NCBI GenBank assembly: GCA_959604825.1
Contig: CAUHCN010000038.1
Coordinates: 1-15,614, forward strand
DNA length: 15,614 nt
From: an uncultured Collinsella sp.
GTDB taxonomy: Bacteria > Actinomycetota > Coriobacteriia > Coriobacteriales > Coriobacteriaceae
Direction: 5' to 3'
Shown: positions 7,623 through 15,022 of the stretch, in pieces
How the letters are laid out: each line of letters begins with the position of its first letter
Numbering within the stretch: the stretch's first letter is position 1
The notes under the pieces: generated by a model
Told to the model about the DNA's origin: nothing
The model's database searches: none
What the model saw: the letters and a program-made list of their open reading frames with translations, nothing else
Position numbers and translations under genes: made by a program

Positions 7623-8807
7623 TTAACGATACTCGTCCGCCAACTGTTTCCAAGCGGGTAGCGAATTGACAATCGTTTCGTAACTCACGCAATAGCCCAG
7701 GCGGAACCAACCCGGCATACCAAAGCTGTCCGAGGGAACCGCAAGCAACTCATACTTCTTTGCGCGCTCGCAAAACGCATTCGCATCGGGCTCCAACGCT
7801 TTCACCCATAGGTAGAACGCGCCATCCGGCTCAACATAGGTGTAGCCATACTCCGCTAGTGCGTCGGTAAGCGCGGTGCGGTTGCGTGCATAGGCCTCAA
7901 CGTCACTCGGCTCATCGATGCAGTCGATAATTACGCGCTGGAAGAGTGCCGGTGCGCATACAAAACCCAGCGTACGGGCAGCACCCGCAACAGCCGGCAT
8001 CAGACGGGCGGCCTGCGGATTGGTGTTGGGAACCAAGATCCACCCCACGCGCTCACCCGGCAGCGACAGCGACTTGGAATACGAGTAGCACACGATGGTG
8101 TGCTCGTAAATCGAGGGCACCCAAGGCACCTCGGCACCGTACACGATTTCGCGGTACGGCTCATCCGAGATGAGCATAATCGGATTCTCGGGATCGCGCT
8201 GAGCGTTGGCCTCGCGCAGAACGTTGGCCAGTCGCGTCAGCGTGTCGCATGTATATACGGCACCGGTCGGATTGTTGGGAGAGTCGATGATGACGGCCGC
8301 CGTCTTATCGCTGATCGCCTTGAGCACGTTGTCCACGCTCAGCTGGAACGTATCTTCATCGGCGAGCGCCTCAACACACGTACAGCCGGCCTTCTCAATC
8401 CAAACGCGATACTCCGGAAAGTACGGGGCGATAACAATAACCTCGTCGCCCGGGTTCGTAACGGCGTTGAGCGTGCAGGTGAGCGAAGCCGCGGCACCCA
8501 CCGTCATAAAGACGTCTTTGCCCTCATAGCTCGTGCCAAAGCGGCGGTTGAGCGATTCGGCCACAGCGGCACGACATTGCGGCAGGCCCGGTGCGGGCGT
8601 GTAGCCGTGCAGCTGGTCGCTCGGCAGCTCCAGGGCCTTCTTAATCGACTCAGCCACGGCAGCGGGCGCCGGAACACTCGGGTTGCCCAGCGAAAAATCG
8701 AATACGTTTTCCGCACCGATCTGCGCCTTGCGCTCAAGGCCATAGCTAAAAATCTCACGGATGATGGAGCTTTCCGCACCGCGAGCATACATAGTTTCGT
8801 TGATCAT
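7623..8807 (-). CDS. PLP-dependent class I/II aminotransferase
   Basis: This 394-residue fold-type I aminotransferase transfers amino groups between an amino acid and a 2-oxo acid in the cytoplasm. Visible PLP features are the SPNNPTG element with N179 (176-182), D215 in ISDEPYRE, the Schiff-base lysine K245 in SYSKSLSLPGERVGW and the carboxylate-binding Arg369 in GWFRLGYC. Length is normal. The ATG at 8807 follows AAAGGGG at about 5 bases. The frame stays open back through the upstream palindrome to 8906, but those 33 residues are an artefact of that repeat. The promoter region shares an operator-like palindrome with the amino-acid transporter operon. The amino-acid substrate (aspartate-, alanine- or aromatic-type) is not clear. 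Confidence 0.9.
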   Translation of the reverse strand: MINETMYARGAESSIIREIFSYGLERKAQIGAENVFDFSLGNPSVPAPAAVAESIKKALELPSDQLHGYTPAPGLPQCRAAVAESLNRRFGTSYEGKDVFMTVGAAASLTCTLNAVTNPGDEVIVIAPYFPEYRVWIEKAGCTCVEALADEDTFQLSVDNVLKAISDKTAAVIIDSPNNPTGAVYTCDTLTRLANVLREANAQRDPENPIMLISDEPYREIVYGAEVPWVPSIYEHTIVCYSYSKSLSLPGERVGWILVPNTNPQAARLMPAVAGAARTLGFVCAPALFQRVIIDCIDEPSDVEAYARNRTALTDALAEYGYTYVEPDGAFYLWVKALEPDANAFCERAKKYELLAVPSDSFGMPGWFRLGYCVSYETIVNSLPAWKQLADEYR

Positions 8808-8831
8808 CTGTTCCCCTTTCACATAGGCGCT

Positions 8832-8857
8832 ATTGTACGCTTTAGCCGAGCAAAGTG
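8832..8857 (-). promoter_or_regulatory. Aminotransferase promoter with candidate operator
   Basis: On the minus strand TACAAT (8832-8837) lies 24 bases before the ATG. Immediately upstream is a 7-6-7 palindrome: on the plus strand CGCTTTA (8838-8844), a 6-base spacer, CAAAGTG (8851-8857). This differs from the transporter operator half-sites at only two of 14 positions and abuts the -10 box just as the promoter-proximal site does there. The -35 is weak, which would fit a promoter dependent on or blocked by a regulator. Confidence 0.5.
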
Positions 8858-8866
8858 CCGCAGCAA

Positions 8867-8928
8867 TGTTGATTGGGGACAGACTTAAATGCGTGAAAAC
8901 GCTCATTTAAGTCTGTCCCCAATCAACA
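8867..8928. repeat. 62-base palindrome with GAAA loop (REP-like)
   Basis: Perfect 25-base arms at 8867-8891 and 8904-8928 are separated by 12 bases, within which GCGT-GAAA-ACGC gives a GNRA-type tetraloop. Each arm contains GGGGACAGAC. It lies between the ftsH terminator and the aminotransferase promoter. No T run follows, so it is not a typical terminator. It resembles dispersed REP-type repeats; no associated transposase is in the window. Confidence 0.8.
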
Positions 8929-8945
8929 GACGGCCCCATATCGCT

Positions 8946-8987
8946 CAAAAGAAAAAGCCCCCGCAGGTTTCCCCGCAGAGGCTTTCG
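8946..8987 (-). terminator. Terminator of ftsH
   Basis: Read on the minus strand, AAAGCC (8980-8985) pairs with GGCTTT (8954-8959), with GC-rich internal pairing, followed by a T-rich tail TTTTTCTTTTG. It starts 11 bases after the ftsH stop codon. Confidence 0.75.
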
Positions 8988-8996
8988 CCACAAAGA

Positions 8997-11138
8997 CTAT
9001 TTGTCGGCGTCGGTGTCGGCATCGGCATCGACGACGGCATGGTCATCGTCAGCATCATCGGATGCGGCTTCGGCATCCTCCTGCATGGCCGCCTGCGCAA
9101 AGGCCGCGGCATCAGCCGCCAGCTCCTCCTCGCTCATGCGAGGCGCGCGCTTCTTGGTCGGCATGCCGGCCGCCTTGGCATTGCGCTCCTCCTTGGCCGC
9201 CAGGATATCGCCCTCGCGCTCAAGGTACGCATCCCACTCGTTGTCGAGCAGGGCGTTCACGGCGTCGCCTTCGACGGTCTCGCGCTCAAGCAGCACCTTC
9301 GCCATCAGATCGAGCTGATCGCGACGGGCATCCAAAATCTCGACCGCACGACGATGGGCTTCGCGCATGATGCGCTGAACCTCGATATCGATGCGGCGTG
9401 CCGTCTCCTCGGAGTAATCCTGGTGATCGGCGTAATCGCGACCAAGGAACACCTGATGCTGCGCCTCGCCAAACACTTGCGTGCCCAGCTCCTCGCTCAT
9501 ACCCAGGCGCGTGACCATCTCGCGCGCCATCTTGGTCGCGCGCTCCAGGTCGTTGCTCGCGCCCGACGTGATGTCGTCGCACATGAGCTCCTCGGCAACG
9601 CGACCGCCCAAGAACACGGCAAGCTCGTCGAGCATCTCGTTCTTGGTCTTGAGGAAGTGATCCTCCTGCGGAAGCTGCAGCGTGTAACCCAGAGCCTGGC
9701 CGCGGCTGACAATCGAAATCTTGTGAACCGGATCGGAGTGCTCCAGGATGTGGCCCACCAGGGCATGGCCGCTCTCGTGGTAGGCAATCGTAGTGCGCTC
9801 GGCTTCGGTCATCACGCGACCCTTGCGCTGCGGTCCGGCAATCACGCGCTCCATCGACTCCTCGACCTCGTCCATCGAGATCACGGAACGATGGCGGCGA
9901 GCAGCCAGCAGCGCAGACTCGTTGAGCAGATTTGCCAGATCGGCACCGGTAAAGCCAACGGTCATCTGGGCGAGCTTCTCAAACTTAACGTCCTCGTCCA
10001 TCGGCTTGTTCTCGGCATGCACGCGCAAGATCTGCTCGCGGCCCTTCACATCCGGACGGTCGACCGTAACCTGACGGTCAAAACGGCCGGGACGCAGCAA
10101 TGCCGGATCCAGGATGTCAGGACGGTTGGTCGCAGCGATCAGGATGACCGACTCGCTCTCCTCAAAACCGTCCATCTCGACCAACAGCTGGTTGAGCGTC
10201 TGCTCGCGCTCGTCGTGACCGCCGCCCAAGCCGGCTCCGCGCTGACGTCCCACGGCGTCGATCTCATCGATGAAGATGATCGACGGGGCCTGGGACTTGG
10301 CCTCCTTAAAGAGGTCACGCACACGGCTGGCGCCGACACCTACGAACATCTCGACAAAGTCGGAACCCGAGATGCTAAAGAACGGCACGCCCGCCTCGCC
10401 GGCAACAGCCTTGGCCAGCAGCGTTTTACCGGTGCCCGGAGGGCCAACCAGCAACACGCCACGCGGGATCTTGGCGCCCAGCTTGCGATAGCGATCCGGA
10501 TCGCTCAAAAAGTCACGGATCTCCTCGAGCTCCTCGACTGCCTCGTCCACGCCGGCAACGTCTTCAAACTTGACCTTGGGGCGTGTGGCCTCGTTGGTCT
10601 TGGCGTTGGTCTTGCCAAACTGCATGTTCCTGTTGTTGGCGCCCATCATCTGGCGCATAAAGTAGAACATGATGGCGATAAGGGCGATCGTCGGAAGCAC
10701 ACTCATCGCCAAGTCGCCCCAAAAATCGGGATCGTTGGTGTTGACGATGTACTTGGTATCGGGGTGCTCCGCCATGAGCTCGGCAAGCGAATCGGAGCCG
10801 ACATAGGTCGAAGAGAAGCTCTTGAGCTCGCTCGTATCGCCCTTGTCCTTCTTCGTCTTCCAGTAATGACCCGTCACGCTTCCGTCTTGAACCGTATAGG
10901 TCAGATCTTCGACGCGATCCTGCTTGATGGCGCTCACCATCTCGCTCGTCGCGAGCTTAACGGTATTGCTGGAATTGGCAAAGCCGGAGCCCATGTTAAA
11001 GAAGGCGTAGCCCAGAAGCGCGCAAGCCAAAATAAAATACAGCCAGCCCGTACGCGTGGGCTTCTTGCCTCCGGGCATCCCCGGGATCTTTGGGTCCCGG
11101 GGAGTCTGGGAATTGTTATCGTTACGGTCGTCGGGCAT
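8997..11138 (-). CDS. ftsH: ATP-dependent zinc metalloprotease FtsH
   Basis: This 713-residue membrane AAA+ protease degrades misassembled membrane proteins and some cytosolic regulators. The short N-terminus is followed by a membrane segment (31-47), an extracytoplasmic domain and a second membrane segment (about 143-161). The AAA domain shows Walker A GPPGTGKT (232-239), Walker B IIFIDEID (287-294) and the second region of homology TNRPDILDPALLRPGRFDR (337-355). The protease domain has the zinc motif HESGH (454-458) and a third ligand region SNDLERAT (D530). The C-terminus beyond about 665 is a linker ending in an Asp/Ala-rich acidic tail. The gene begins one base after the hpt stop (TAAGATG), with GGAGG inside the end of hpt, so the two are translationally coupled. 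Confidence 0.97.
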   Translation of the reverse strand: MPDDRNDNNSQTPRDPKIPGMPGGKKPTRTGWLYFILACALLGYAFFNMGSGFANSSNTVKLATSEMVSAIKQDRVEDLTYTVQDGSVTGHYWKTKKDKGDTSELKSFSSTYVGSDSLAELMAEHPDTKYIVNTNDPDFWGDLAMSVLPTIALIAIMFYFMRQMMGANNRNMQFGKTNAKTNEATRPKVKFEDVAGVDEAVEELEEIRDFLSDPDRYRKLGAKIPRGVLLVGPPGTGKTLLAKAVAGEAGVPFFSISGSDFVEMFVGVGASRVRDLFKEAKSQAPSIIFIDEIDAVGRQRGAGLGGGHDEREQTLNQLLVEMDGFEESESVILIAATNRPDILDPALLRPGRFDRQVTVDRPDVKGREQILRVHAENKPMDEDVKFEKLAQMTVGFTGADLANLLNESALLAARRHRSVISMDEVEESMERVIAGPQRKGRVMTEAERTTIAYHESGHALVGHILEHSDPVHKISIVSRGQALGYTLQLPQEDHFLKTKNEMLDELAVFLGGRVAEELMCDDITSGASNDLERATKMAREMVTRLGMSEELGTQVFGEAQHQVFLGRDYADHQDYSEETARRIDIEVQRIMREAHRRAVEILDARRDQLDLMAKVLLERETVEGDAVNALLDNEWDAYLEREGDILAAKEERNAKAAGMPTKKRAPRMSEEELAADAAAFAQAAMQEDAEAASDDADDDHAVVDADADTDADK

Positions 11139-11139
11139 C

Positions 11140-11688
11140 TTACGAATAAACCTCCGGTTTCAAAATGCCCAGATACGGAAGGTTACGATAGCGCTCGGCA
11201 TAGTCGAGGCCGTAGCCCACCACAAAGGCATCGGGGCAATGGGTTCCAACATACTTGGGCGTGATGGCCGAGACGCGGTCCTCAACGTCCTTCCACAGGA
11301 AGGCGGCGACCTCCAGAGAAGCGGGCTTGCGGCTCTCGAGGTTCTTCATCAGATACTTGAGCGTCAGGCCCGAGTCCAGAATGTCCTCGACGATCAGCAC
11401 GTCGCGACCGCGGATGTCGATATCCAGGTCCTTAATGATACGCACGATACCCGAGGACTTCACACCGTCGCCATAGCTCGAAACAGCCATGAAATCGATG
11501 TTGGTCGGCAGCTCGATCTTACGCATCAGGTCGCCCATAAAGACCACGGCGCCGCGCAGGACCGCAATCAGCACCAGATCCTTACCCGCGTAGTCGCGAG
11601 TAATCTCCTCGCCCAGGCGAGAGACGATACCGTCGATATCCTCCTGCGTGAACAGAACCTTCTCGATATCCGGATGTTGAGAAGCCAT
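11140..11688 (-). CDS. hpt: Hypoxanthine phosphoribosyltransferase
   Basis: This 182-residue purine salvage enzyme converts hypoxanthine (and usually guanine) plus PRPP to the nucleotide in the cytoplasm. The PRPP-binding motif VLIVEDILDSGLTL is at 97-110, the flexible-loop motif SSYGDGVKSSG at 70-80 and the family-typical GYGLDYAERYRNLPYLGIL at 158-176. Length is normal. The ATG at 11688 follows AAAGGG at about 6 bases. It sits between tilS and ftsH, an arrangement conserved in many Gram-positive bacteria. The 147-base gap from tilS may carry its own promoter. Confidence 0.95.
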   Translation of the reverse strand: MASQHPDIEKVLFTQEDIDGIVSRLGEEITRDYAGKDLVLIAVLRGAVVFMGDLMRKIELPTNIDFMAVSSYGDGVKSSGIVRIIKDLDIDIRGRDVLIVEDILDSGLTLKYLMKNLESRKPASLEVAAFLWKDVEDRVSAITPKYVGTHCPDAFVVGYGLDYAERYRNLPYLGILKPEVYS

Positions 11689-11744
11689 GACAACCCTTTC
11701 TTGTGCTTATCGCCCACACACCGCCGTATGGACGCGAACTTCAC

Positions 11745-11774
11745 ATTTTAGCAGCGCACGGGGTATATTTTCCA
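11745..11774 (-). promoter_or_regulatory. Possible promoter of hpt-ftsH
   Basis: On the minus strand, -35 TGGAAA (11769-11774) and -10 TAAAAT (11745-11750) are separated by 18 bases, 56 bases before the hpt start. This may supplement readthrough from tilS. No terminator hairpin is evident between tilS and hpt. Confidence 0.35.
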
Positions 11775-11835
11775 GCCCGTACGCCATCAGCGCGGGAATA
11801 CCGTCAACGTCGCACAGAATAGCTGGCGTGGGACG

Positions 11836-13374
11836 CTATTCCGCATCGACCACGCGGAGCAGATATGCCACGCGCGTTGCGGCCGTGCACTTAAAACGCT
11901 CGTCCGCGCGAACTCCGGCGACCCACACCACGGCGCCCCCCGGCGCCGTCCTCACCATGGGCACGCCGGCGCGCTCGGAAACGGGAATGCGAGCCTCACC
12001 TAGCAAGTCGGATACTTTCTTGCTTCGACCACTCATCCCTAACGGGCACATCACGTCTCCCGGTGCGGGACCGTCCACCCACAGGCGCGCCAATCGCGCC
12101 TCGGCAGGGATCTCGCCACGCGAGCCCGCCAGGATCCGCTCACTATCGCTGTCGGCAAAACCCAGAGCAGCCGCGTCTACCAAAGCTGTCACTTCCCCGG
12201 CAGCTGCAAGCTCACGGGCGCGGCGCACGATATCGCATCCCGGCTCAACGGCCATCGGTTCTGTGACCAGCATACGTCCCCCGCCCAACGGCAAACGACC
12301 GGGTACGGTAACCCAGTCCGCGACCAGGCCCTCGCGAGCCGCCGGCGCCTTGAACGCCAGCATGCCAAACTCAATGCGTGCGTCAATCCCCGCCGGAAGC
12401 GTGACCGAGCCGGCGCCCTCGGCAACGCAGGAAAGGACTCGCTCCACATGTCGCATCTCTGGACGAGCGTCCGGATCGATGCGCTTAATCGCCAGTCGCA
12501 CGATGCGCCGCGCGATTACCACCTCGGCCGCAGCAAGGCGCCTGGCATCGAGCACCAGCGCGCCCGCCGCCTCCTTACGCAGGCAGCTTCGAAACGCCTG
12601 TGCCGAAAGCTGAGACAAAAACGCGTCCTCATCGCCTAAGATCTCGCAGGCGGCGCCAATCGTCTTGCAGACGCTCGCGTTGCGCTGCGCCACCACCGGC
12701 ATCACTCGATGGCGCACGTAGTTTCGCAGATACGAGATATCCTCATTGCTCTCGTCTTCACGCCACGGCTGACCATGTACCTGTAGATAGCCCACGAGCT
12801 CGCCATGAGTTAGGTCGAGCAAGGGACGCACCACGATATTCCTCCGGCGAGGAATGCTCGATAGGCCAGCGGGCCCCGAACCCTTAATCGCGTTCATCAA
12901 AAACGTTTCCGCGCGATCCGAAGACGTGTGCGCGGTGCAGATACGAGCCGCCGTTCGCGGTGCCCCCGTCTGGGCGCAGAGCTCGCGAACATACCTCCGC
13001 GCCGCGGCATAGCGCACCTCGCGGGCCGCGGCCTCAATATTGCCCGACTCCCCATCAAAATAAGCGTGCTCCACGCACAGCGGTAAACCATATTTCGCGC
13101 AGAGCTCACGCACAAAGGCCTCGTCGCCATCGGACGCCTTGCCGCGCAGATGATGGTTTACATGCAGCACATGCAGGCGCTCGCGAGCAATGGGGGCAAC
13201 ACCGCGCCCGTCTTGGATATCCAGCTTTGATGTGCACGCCATAAGAAGCAGTGCCGTCGAGTCCGCGCCGCCTGATACCATGAGCACGACAGGAGCAGCC
13301 TGCTGCCTCGTCCGGGTCTCATCGACTGCCCCAGGCACGGCATGGTGTCCATAATGCTGAGATACCGTAGGCAT
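11836..13374 (-). CDS. tilS: tRNA(Ile)-lysidine synthase TilS
   Basis: This 512-residue enzyme attaches lysine to C34 of the CAU-anticodon tRNA(Ile), changing both codon and charging identity. The N-terminal PP-loop ATPase motif is SGGADST (34-40), followed by HVNHHLRG (71-78), the GNIEAAAREVRYAAA stretch (111-125) and a variant of the HxxDQAET motif that reads AHTSSDRAET. The C-terminal tRNA-binding domain is recognisable by GDVMCPLGMSGRSKKVSDLL. The long, more variable middle is usual for actinobacterial TilS. The ATG at 13374 follows AGGAGG (13381-13386) at 6 bases. It is the first gene of the tilS-hpt-ftsH block. The stop is TAG. Confidence 0.93.
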   Translation of the reverse strand: MPTVSQHYGHHAVPGAVDETRTRQQAAPVVLMVSGGADSTALLLMACTSKLDIQDGRGVAPIARERLHVLHVNHHLRGKASDGDEAFVRELCAKYGLPLCVEHAYFDGESGNIEAAAREVRYAAARRYVRELCAQTGAPRTAARICTAHTSSDRAETFLMNAIKGSGPAGLSSIPRRRNIVVRPLLDLTHGELVGYLQVHGQPWREDESNEDISYLRNYVRHRVMPVVAQRNASVCKTIGAACEILGDEDAFLSQLSAQAFRSCLRKEAAGALVLDARRLAAAEVVIARRIVRLAIKRIDPDARPEMRHVERVLSCVAEGAGSVTLPAGIDARIEFGMLAFKAPAAREGLVADWVTVPGRLPLGGGRMLVTEPMAVEPGCDIVRRARELAAAGEVTALVDAAALGFADSDSERILAGSRGEIPAEARLARLWVDGPAPGDVMCPLGMSGRSKKVSDLLGEARIPVSERAGVPMVRTAPGGAVVWVAGVRADERFKCTAATRVAYLLRVVDAE

Positions 13375-13402
13375 TTGCTTCCTCCTCTATTCGTCCGCAC
13401 CC

Positions 13403-13408
13403 ATTGTA
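13403..13408 (-). promoter_or_regulatory. Possible -10 box of tilS
   Basis: TACAAT on the minus strand lies 28 bases before the tilS ATG, in the 48-base gap between the divergent tilS and metallo-hydrolase genes. No good -35 is visible at 16-18 bases. The promoter for the opposite gene must overlap here, but I cannot place it. Confidence 0.35.
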
Positions 13409-13422
13409 TCCTTTGGAATCTT

Positions 13423-14232
13423 ATGTCTCGTCTGCACCTTCATATCCTCGGCAGTGGCTCTAAAGGCAACTGCGCACTCATCGAGGGCCCGCAGGGGCTC
13501 ATTATGGTCGATGACGGACTGTCTCGCCGCGAGACATTAAAGCGCATGGCAGAACTGGGGCTCTCGACAGACAACGTCTCGGCTCTTCTCATTACTCATG
13601 AGCATAGCGATCACATCAAGGGCCTCGATGTCTGGTGCAAGCACTGGCACGGCCCCCTCTTTGCCAGCAGGGGCACTCTTTCGAACAAAGAAAATCTTTC
13701 GCATCTGCCTGTCGAGGAATTCGATCCCGGCGACGCCCTATCCATTGCCGGCATCCACGTGCAAACCTACTCAACATCACACGATGTCATCAATCCAGTC
13801 GGTTATCGATTCGACGCCCTCGATGATTCCATCGGCTTTGCCACCGACACCGGAGAGCTATCGAGCCAAGCCATGAACACCCTCAAAGATTGTCGAGTCC
13901 TCGCGCTCGAAAGCAACCATGATGTGACCATGCTGCGCGAGGGAGAATATCCCCGCTTTCTTCAGGAGCGCATCCTGTCTGCAAGGGGACACCTCTCCAA
14001 TGGCCAAGCCGCCGAAGCCGCGCGCGCACTTGTTACCGATCGCACCGAACAGCTCATTGCCATGCATATCAGCCAAGATAACAATCGTCCGAGCCTTACC
14101 GTCAAAAGCTATGCCAAAGCTCTGGCCGCAACCCTGGATGACGAGGTCGGCAGCTCCGCAACCCTTCTCCAAGGATCGCGAAAACTCTCGATACGCCCTG
14201 CGAGTCAGTATCAGCCGGCAACCATTCAATAG
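13423..14232 (+). CDS. Metallo-beta-lactamase-fold hydrolase, YycJ/WalJ type
   Basis: This 269-residue cytoplasmic metallo-hydrolase has GSGSKGNC (10-17) near the N-terminus, the metal-binding HEHSDH (59-64), STSHD with H120, FATDTG with D142, LESNHD (162-167), ARGHLSN (187-193) and AMHISQDNN with H215. This set is typical of the YycJ/WalJ (COG1235) group; some members have been described as 5'-3' DNA exonucleases linked to mismatch repair, but that activity is inferred here. The ATG at 13423 was chosen because the conserved RLHLHILGSGSKGN begins there; its ribosome site (TTGGA) is weak. Longer starts would run back into the tilS gene. It is divergent from tilS and does not sit beside walK/walR, unlike in Firmicutes. 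Confidence 0.87.
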   Translation: MSRLHLHILGSGSKGNCALIEGPQGLIMVDDGLSRRETLKRMAELGLSTDNVSALLITHEHSDHIKGLDVWCKHWHGPLFASRGTLSNKENLSHLPVEEFDPGDALSIAGIHVQTYSTSHDVINPVGYRFDALDDSIGFATDTGELSSQAMNTLKDCRVLALESNHDVTMLREGEYPRFLQERILSARGHLSNGQAAEAARALVTDRTEQLIAMHISQDNNRPSLTVKSYAKALAATLDDEVGSSATLLQGSRKLSIRPASQYQPATIQ

Positions 14233-14240
14233 ACTGTCCT

Positions 14241-14292
14241 AGACAGCAAAAGGGGCCGAGAATCGCTTCCCAGCCCCTTTTGCTGTCTTTTA
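14241..14292. terminator. Strong bidirectional terminator
   Basis: A perfect 16-bp stem, with arms at 14241-14256 and 14273-14288, carries a 16-base loop and is followed on the plus strand by TTTTAAT. It lies between the convergent metallo-hydrolase and Hsp20 genes, 8 bases after the first stop, and the A-rich arm gives T residues on the minus strand too. Confidence 0.9.
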
Positions 14293-14314
14293 ATAGCGCA
14301 GAACACCAACGAAG

Positions 14315-14746
14315 TTAGTCGATGGAGATCTTCGTAACGTTCTTCTTCTCGACGATCTTGGGAACCGTAACGGTCAGGATGCCGTCAGCGTACTTAGCCG
14401 AGAGGCCCTCGCTCGAAGCGTCCTTTAGATACACGCCACGCGTCGCGCTGTACGAGCTGAACTCCTTCTGCAGGAAGTTCTTGCCCTCGTTCTCCTCGTC
14501 TTCCTCGACATTCACGCTAATGGACAGACGGCCCTCATTGAGCTCGACATCGATATCGTCCTTGGCGACACCGGTCAGATAGGCCTTGACCTCATAGCCG
14601 TCGCCCTTATCCTCAACGTCAACGGGAAACGCCTTGGAAGCAATCGAGTTGTTTGCAAGGTCGGTCATATCATCAAACAGATCGAACAGCGAGCTAGCAG
14701 AAGGACGAACGCCAAAAACCGAACGATAAGGAACCATGCTTGCCAT
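14315..14746 (-). CDS. Small heat-shock protein, Hsp20/alpha-crystallin family
   Basis: This 143-residue ATP-independent holdase binds unfolding proteins in the cytoplasm. The alpha-crystallin domain runs from FPVDV (40-44) to VTVPK (126-130). The hallmark A-x-x-x-G-x-L region reads AKYADGILTV (117-126), and the C-terminal tail ends with an I-x-I element (ISI, 140-142) used in oligomer assembly. Residues 1-38 form a short variable N-terminal arm. The ATG at 14746 follows AAGGAG (14755-14760) at 8 bases. The frame is open further upstream, but the added residues are not family-like. No HrcA CIRCE site or complete HspR HAIR site is visible upstream; the leader is instead AT-rich with repeats. 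Confidence 0.93.
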   Translation of the reverse strand: MASMVPYRSVFGVRPSASSLFDLFDDMTDLANNSIASKAFPVDVEDKGDGYEVKAYLTGVAKDDIDVELNEGRLSISVNVEEDEENEGKNFLQKEFSSYSATRGVYLKDASSEGLSAKYADGILTVTVPKIVEKKNVTKISID

Positions 14747-14760
14747 GTTTACCACTCCTT

Positions 14761-15022
14761 TTAGGACTGCCGAGCCATCTTCTAGGTGACTGGGACTTCT
14801 TTTGACGCTCTTATATATGCCCACACAGTGCTTATATATACATCGACTATAAAGTTTTTTGAGTCCAGTACTATAAGCATATCTAAGTGTGTATGACTAA
14901 GGTTTTAGTAAGGTAAAGGTTCTTTGAACCAGAGCCTAAATAACAAGTATGTTCGCAGCTACAAATAGCAAGGGGCTTACAATGAGCGCGTACACGTTGT
15001 TGGTAACGAGCTAAAGGGCATC
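14761..15022. promoter_or_regulatory. AT-rich divergent control region of hsp20 and the 155-aa gene
   Basis: This 262-base gap is clearly more AT-rich than the rest of the window. CTTATATAT occurs at 14810-14818 and again at 14831-14839, exactly 21 bases apart, and ACTATAA occurs at 14846-14852 and 14870-14876. For the plus-strand gene, TACAAT at 14978-14983 lies 39 bases before the ATG, and a second candidate is TTGAAC (14924-14929) with TATGTT (14948-14953) at an 18-base spacer. The hsp20 promoter is probably among the TATA-like repeats but cannot be fixed. Confidence 0.45.

Noticed and set aside
7435..7710. 91-codon minus-strand frame across the gap between the aminotransferase and PHP genes
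   Set aside because: It overlaps the ends of both real genes in another frame, lacks a ribosome site and contains the hairpin and TACAAT boxes expected of an intergenic region.
8889..11264. 791-codon open frame on the plus strand
   Set aside because: It is antisense to ftsH and its palindrome-derived start; the product is Leu/Arg/His-rich without any recognisable domain, as expected from the GC-rich codon bias of the opposite strand.
11707..11838. The tilS frame stays open for 42 codons after its amber stop, suggesting readthrough
   Set aside because: An open run of this length is common by chance at this base composition. TilS already ends at its normal C-terminal domain, and the extension contains the likely hpt promoter.
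14761..14900. HspR HAIR or HrcA CIRCE element upstream of hsp20
   Set aside because: Only an ACTCAA-like half-site is present; the required inverted partner is missing, and no TTAGCACTC pair occurs.
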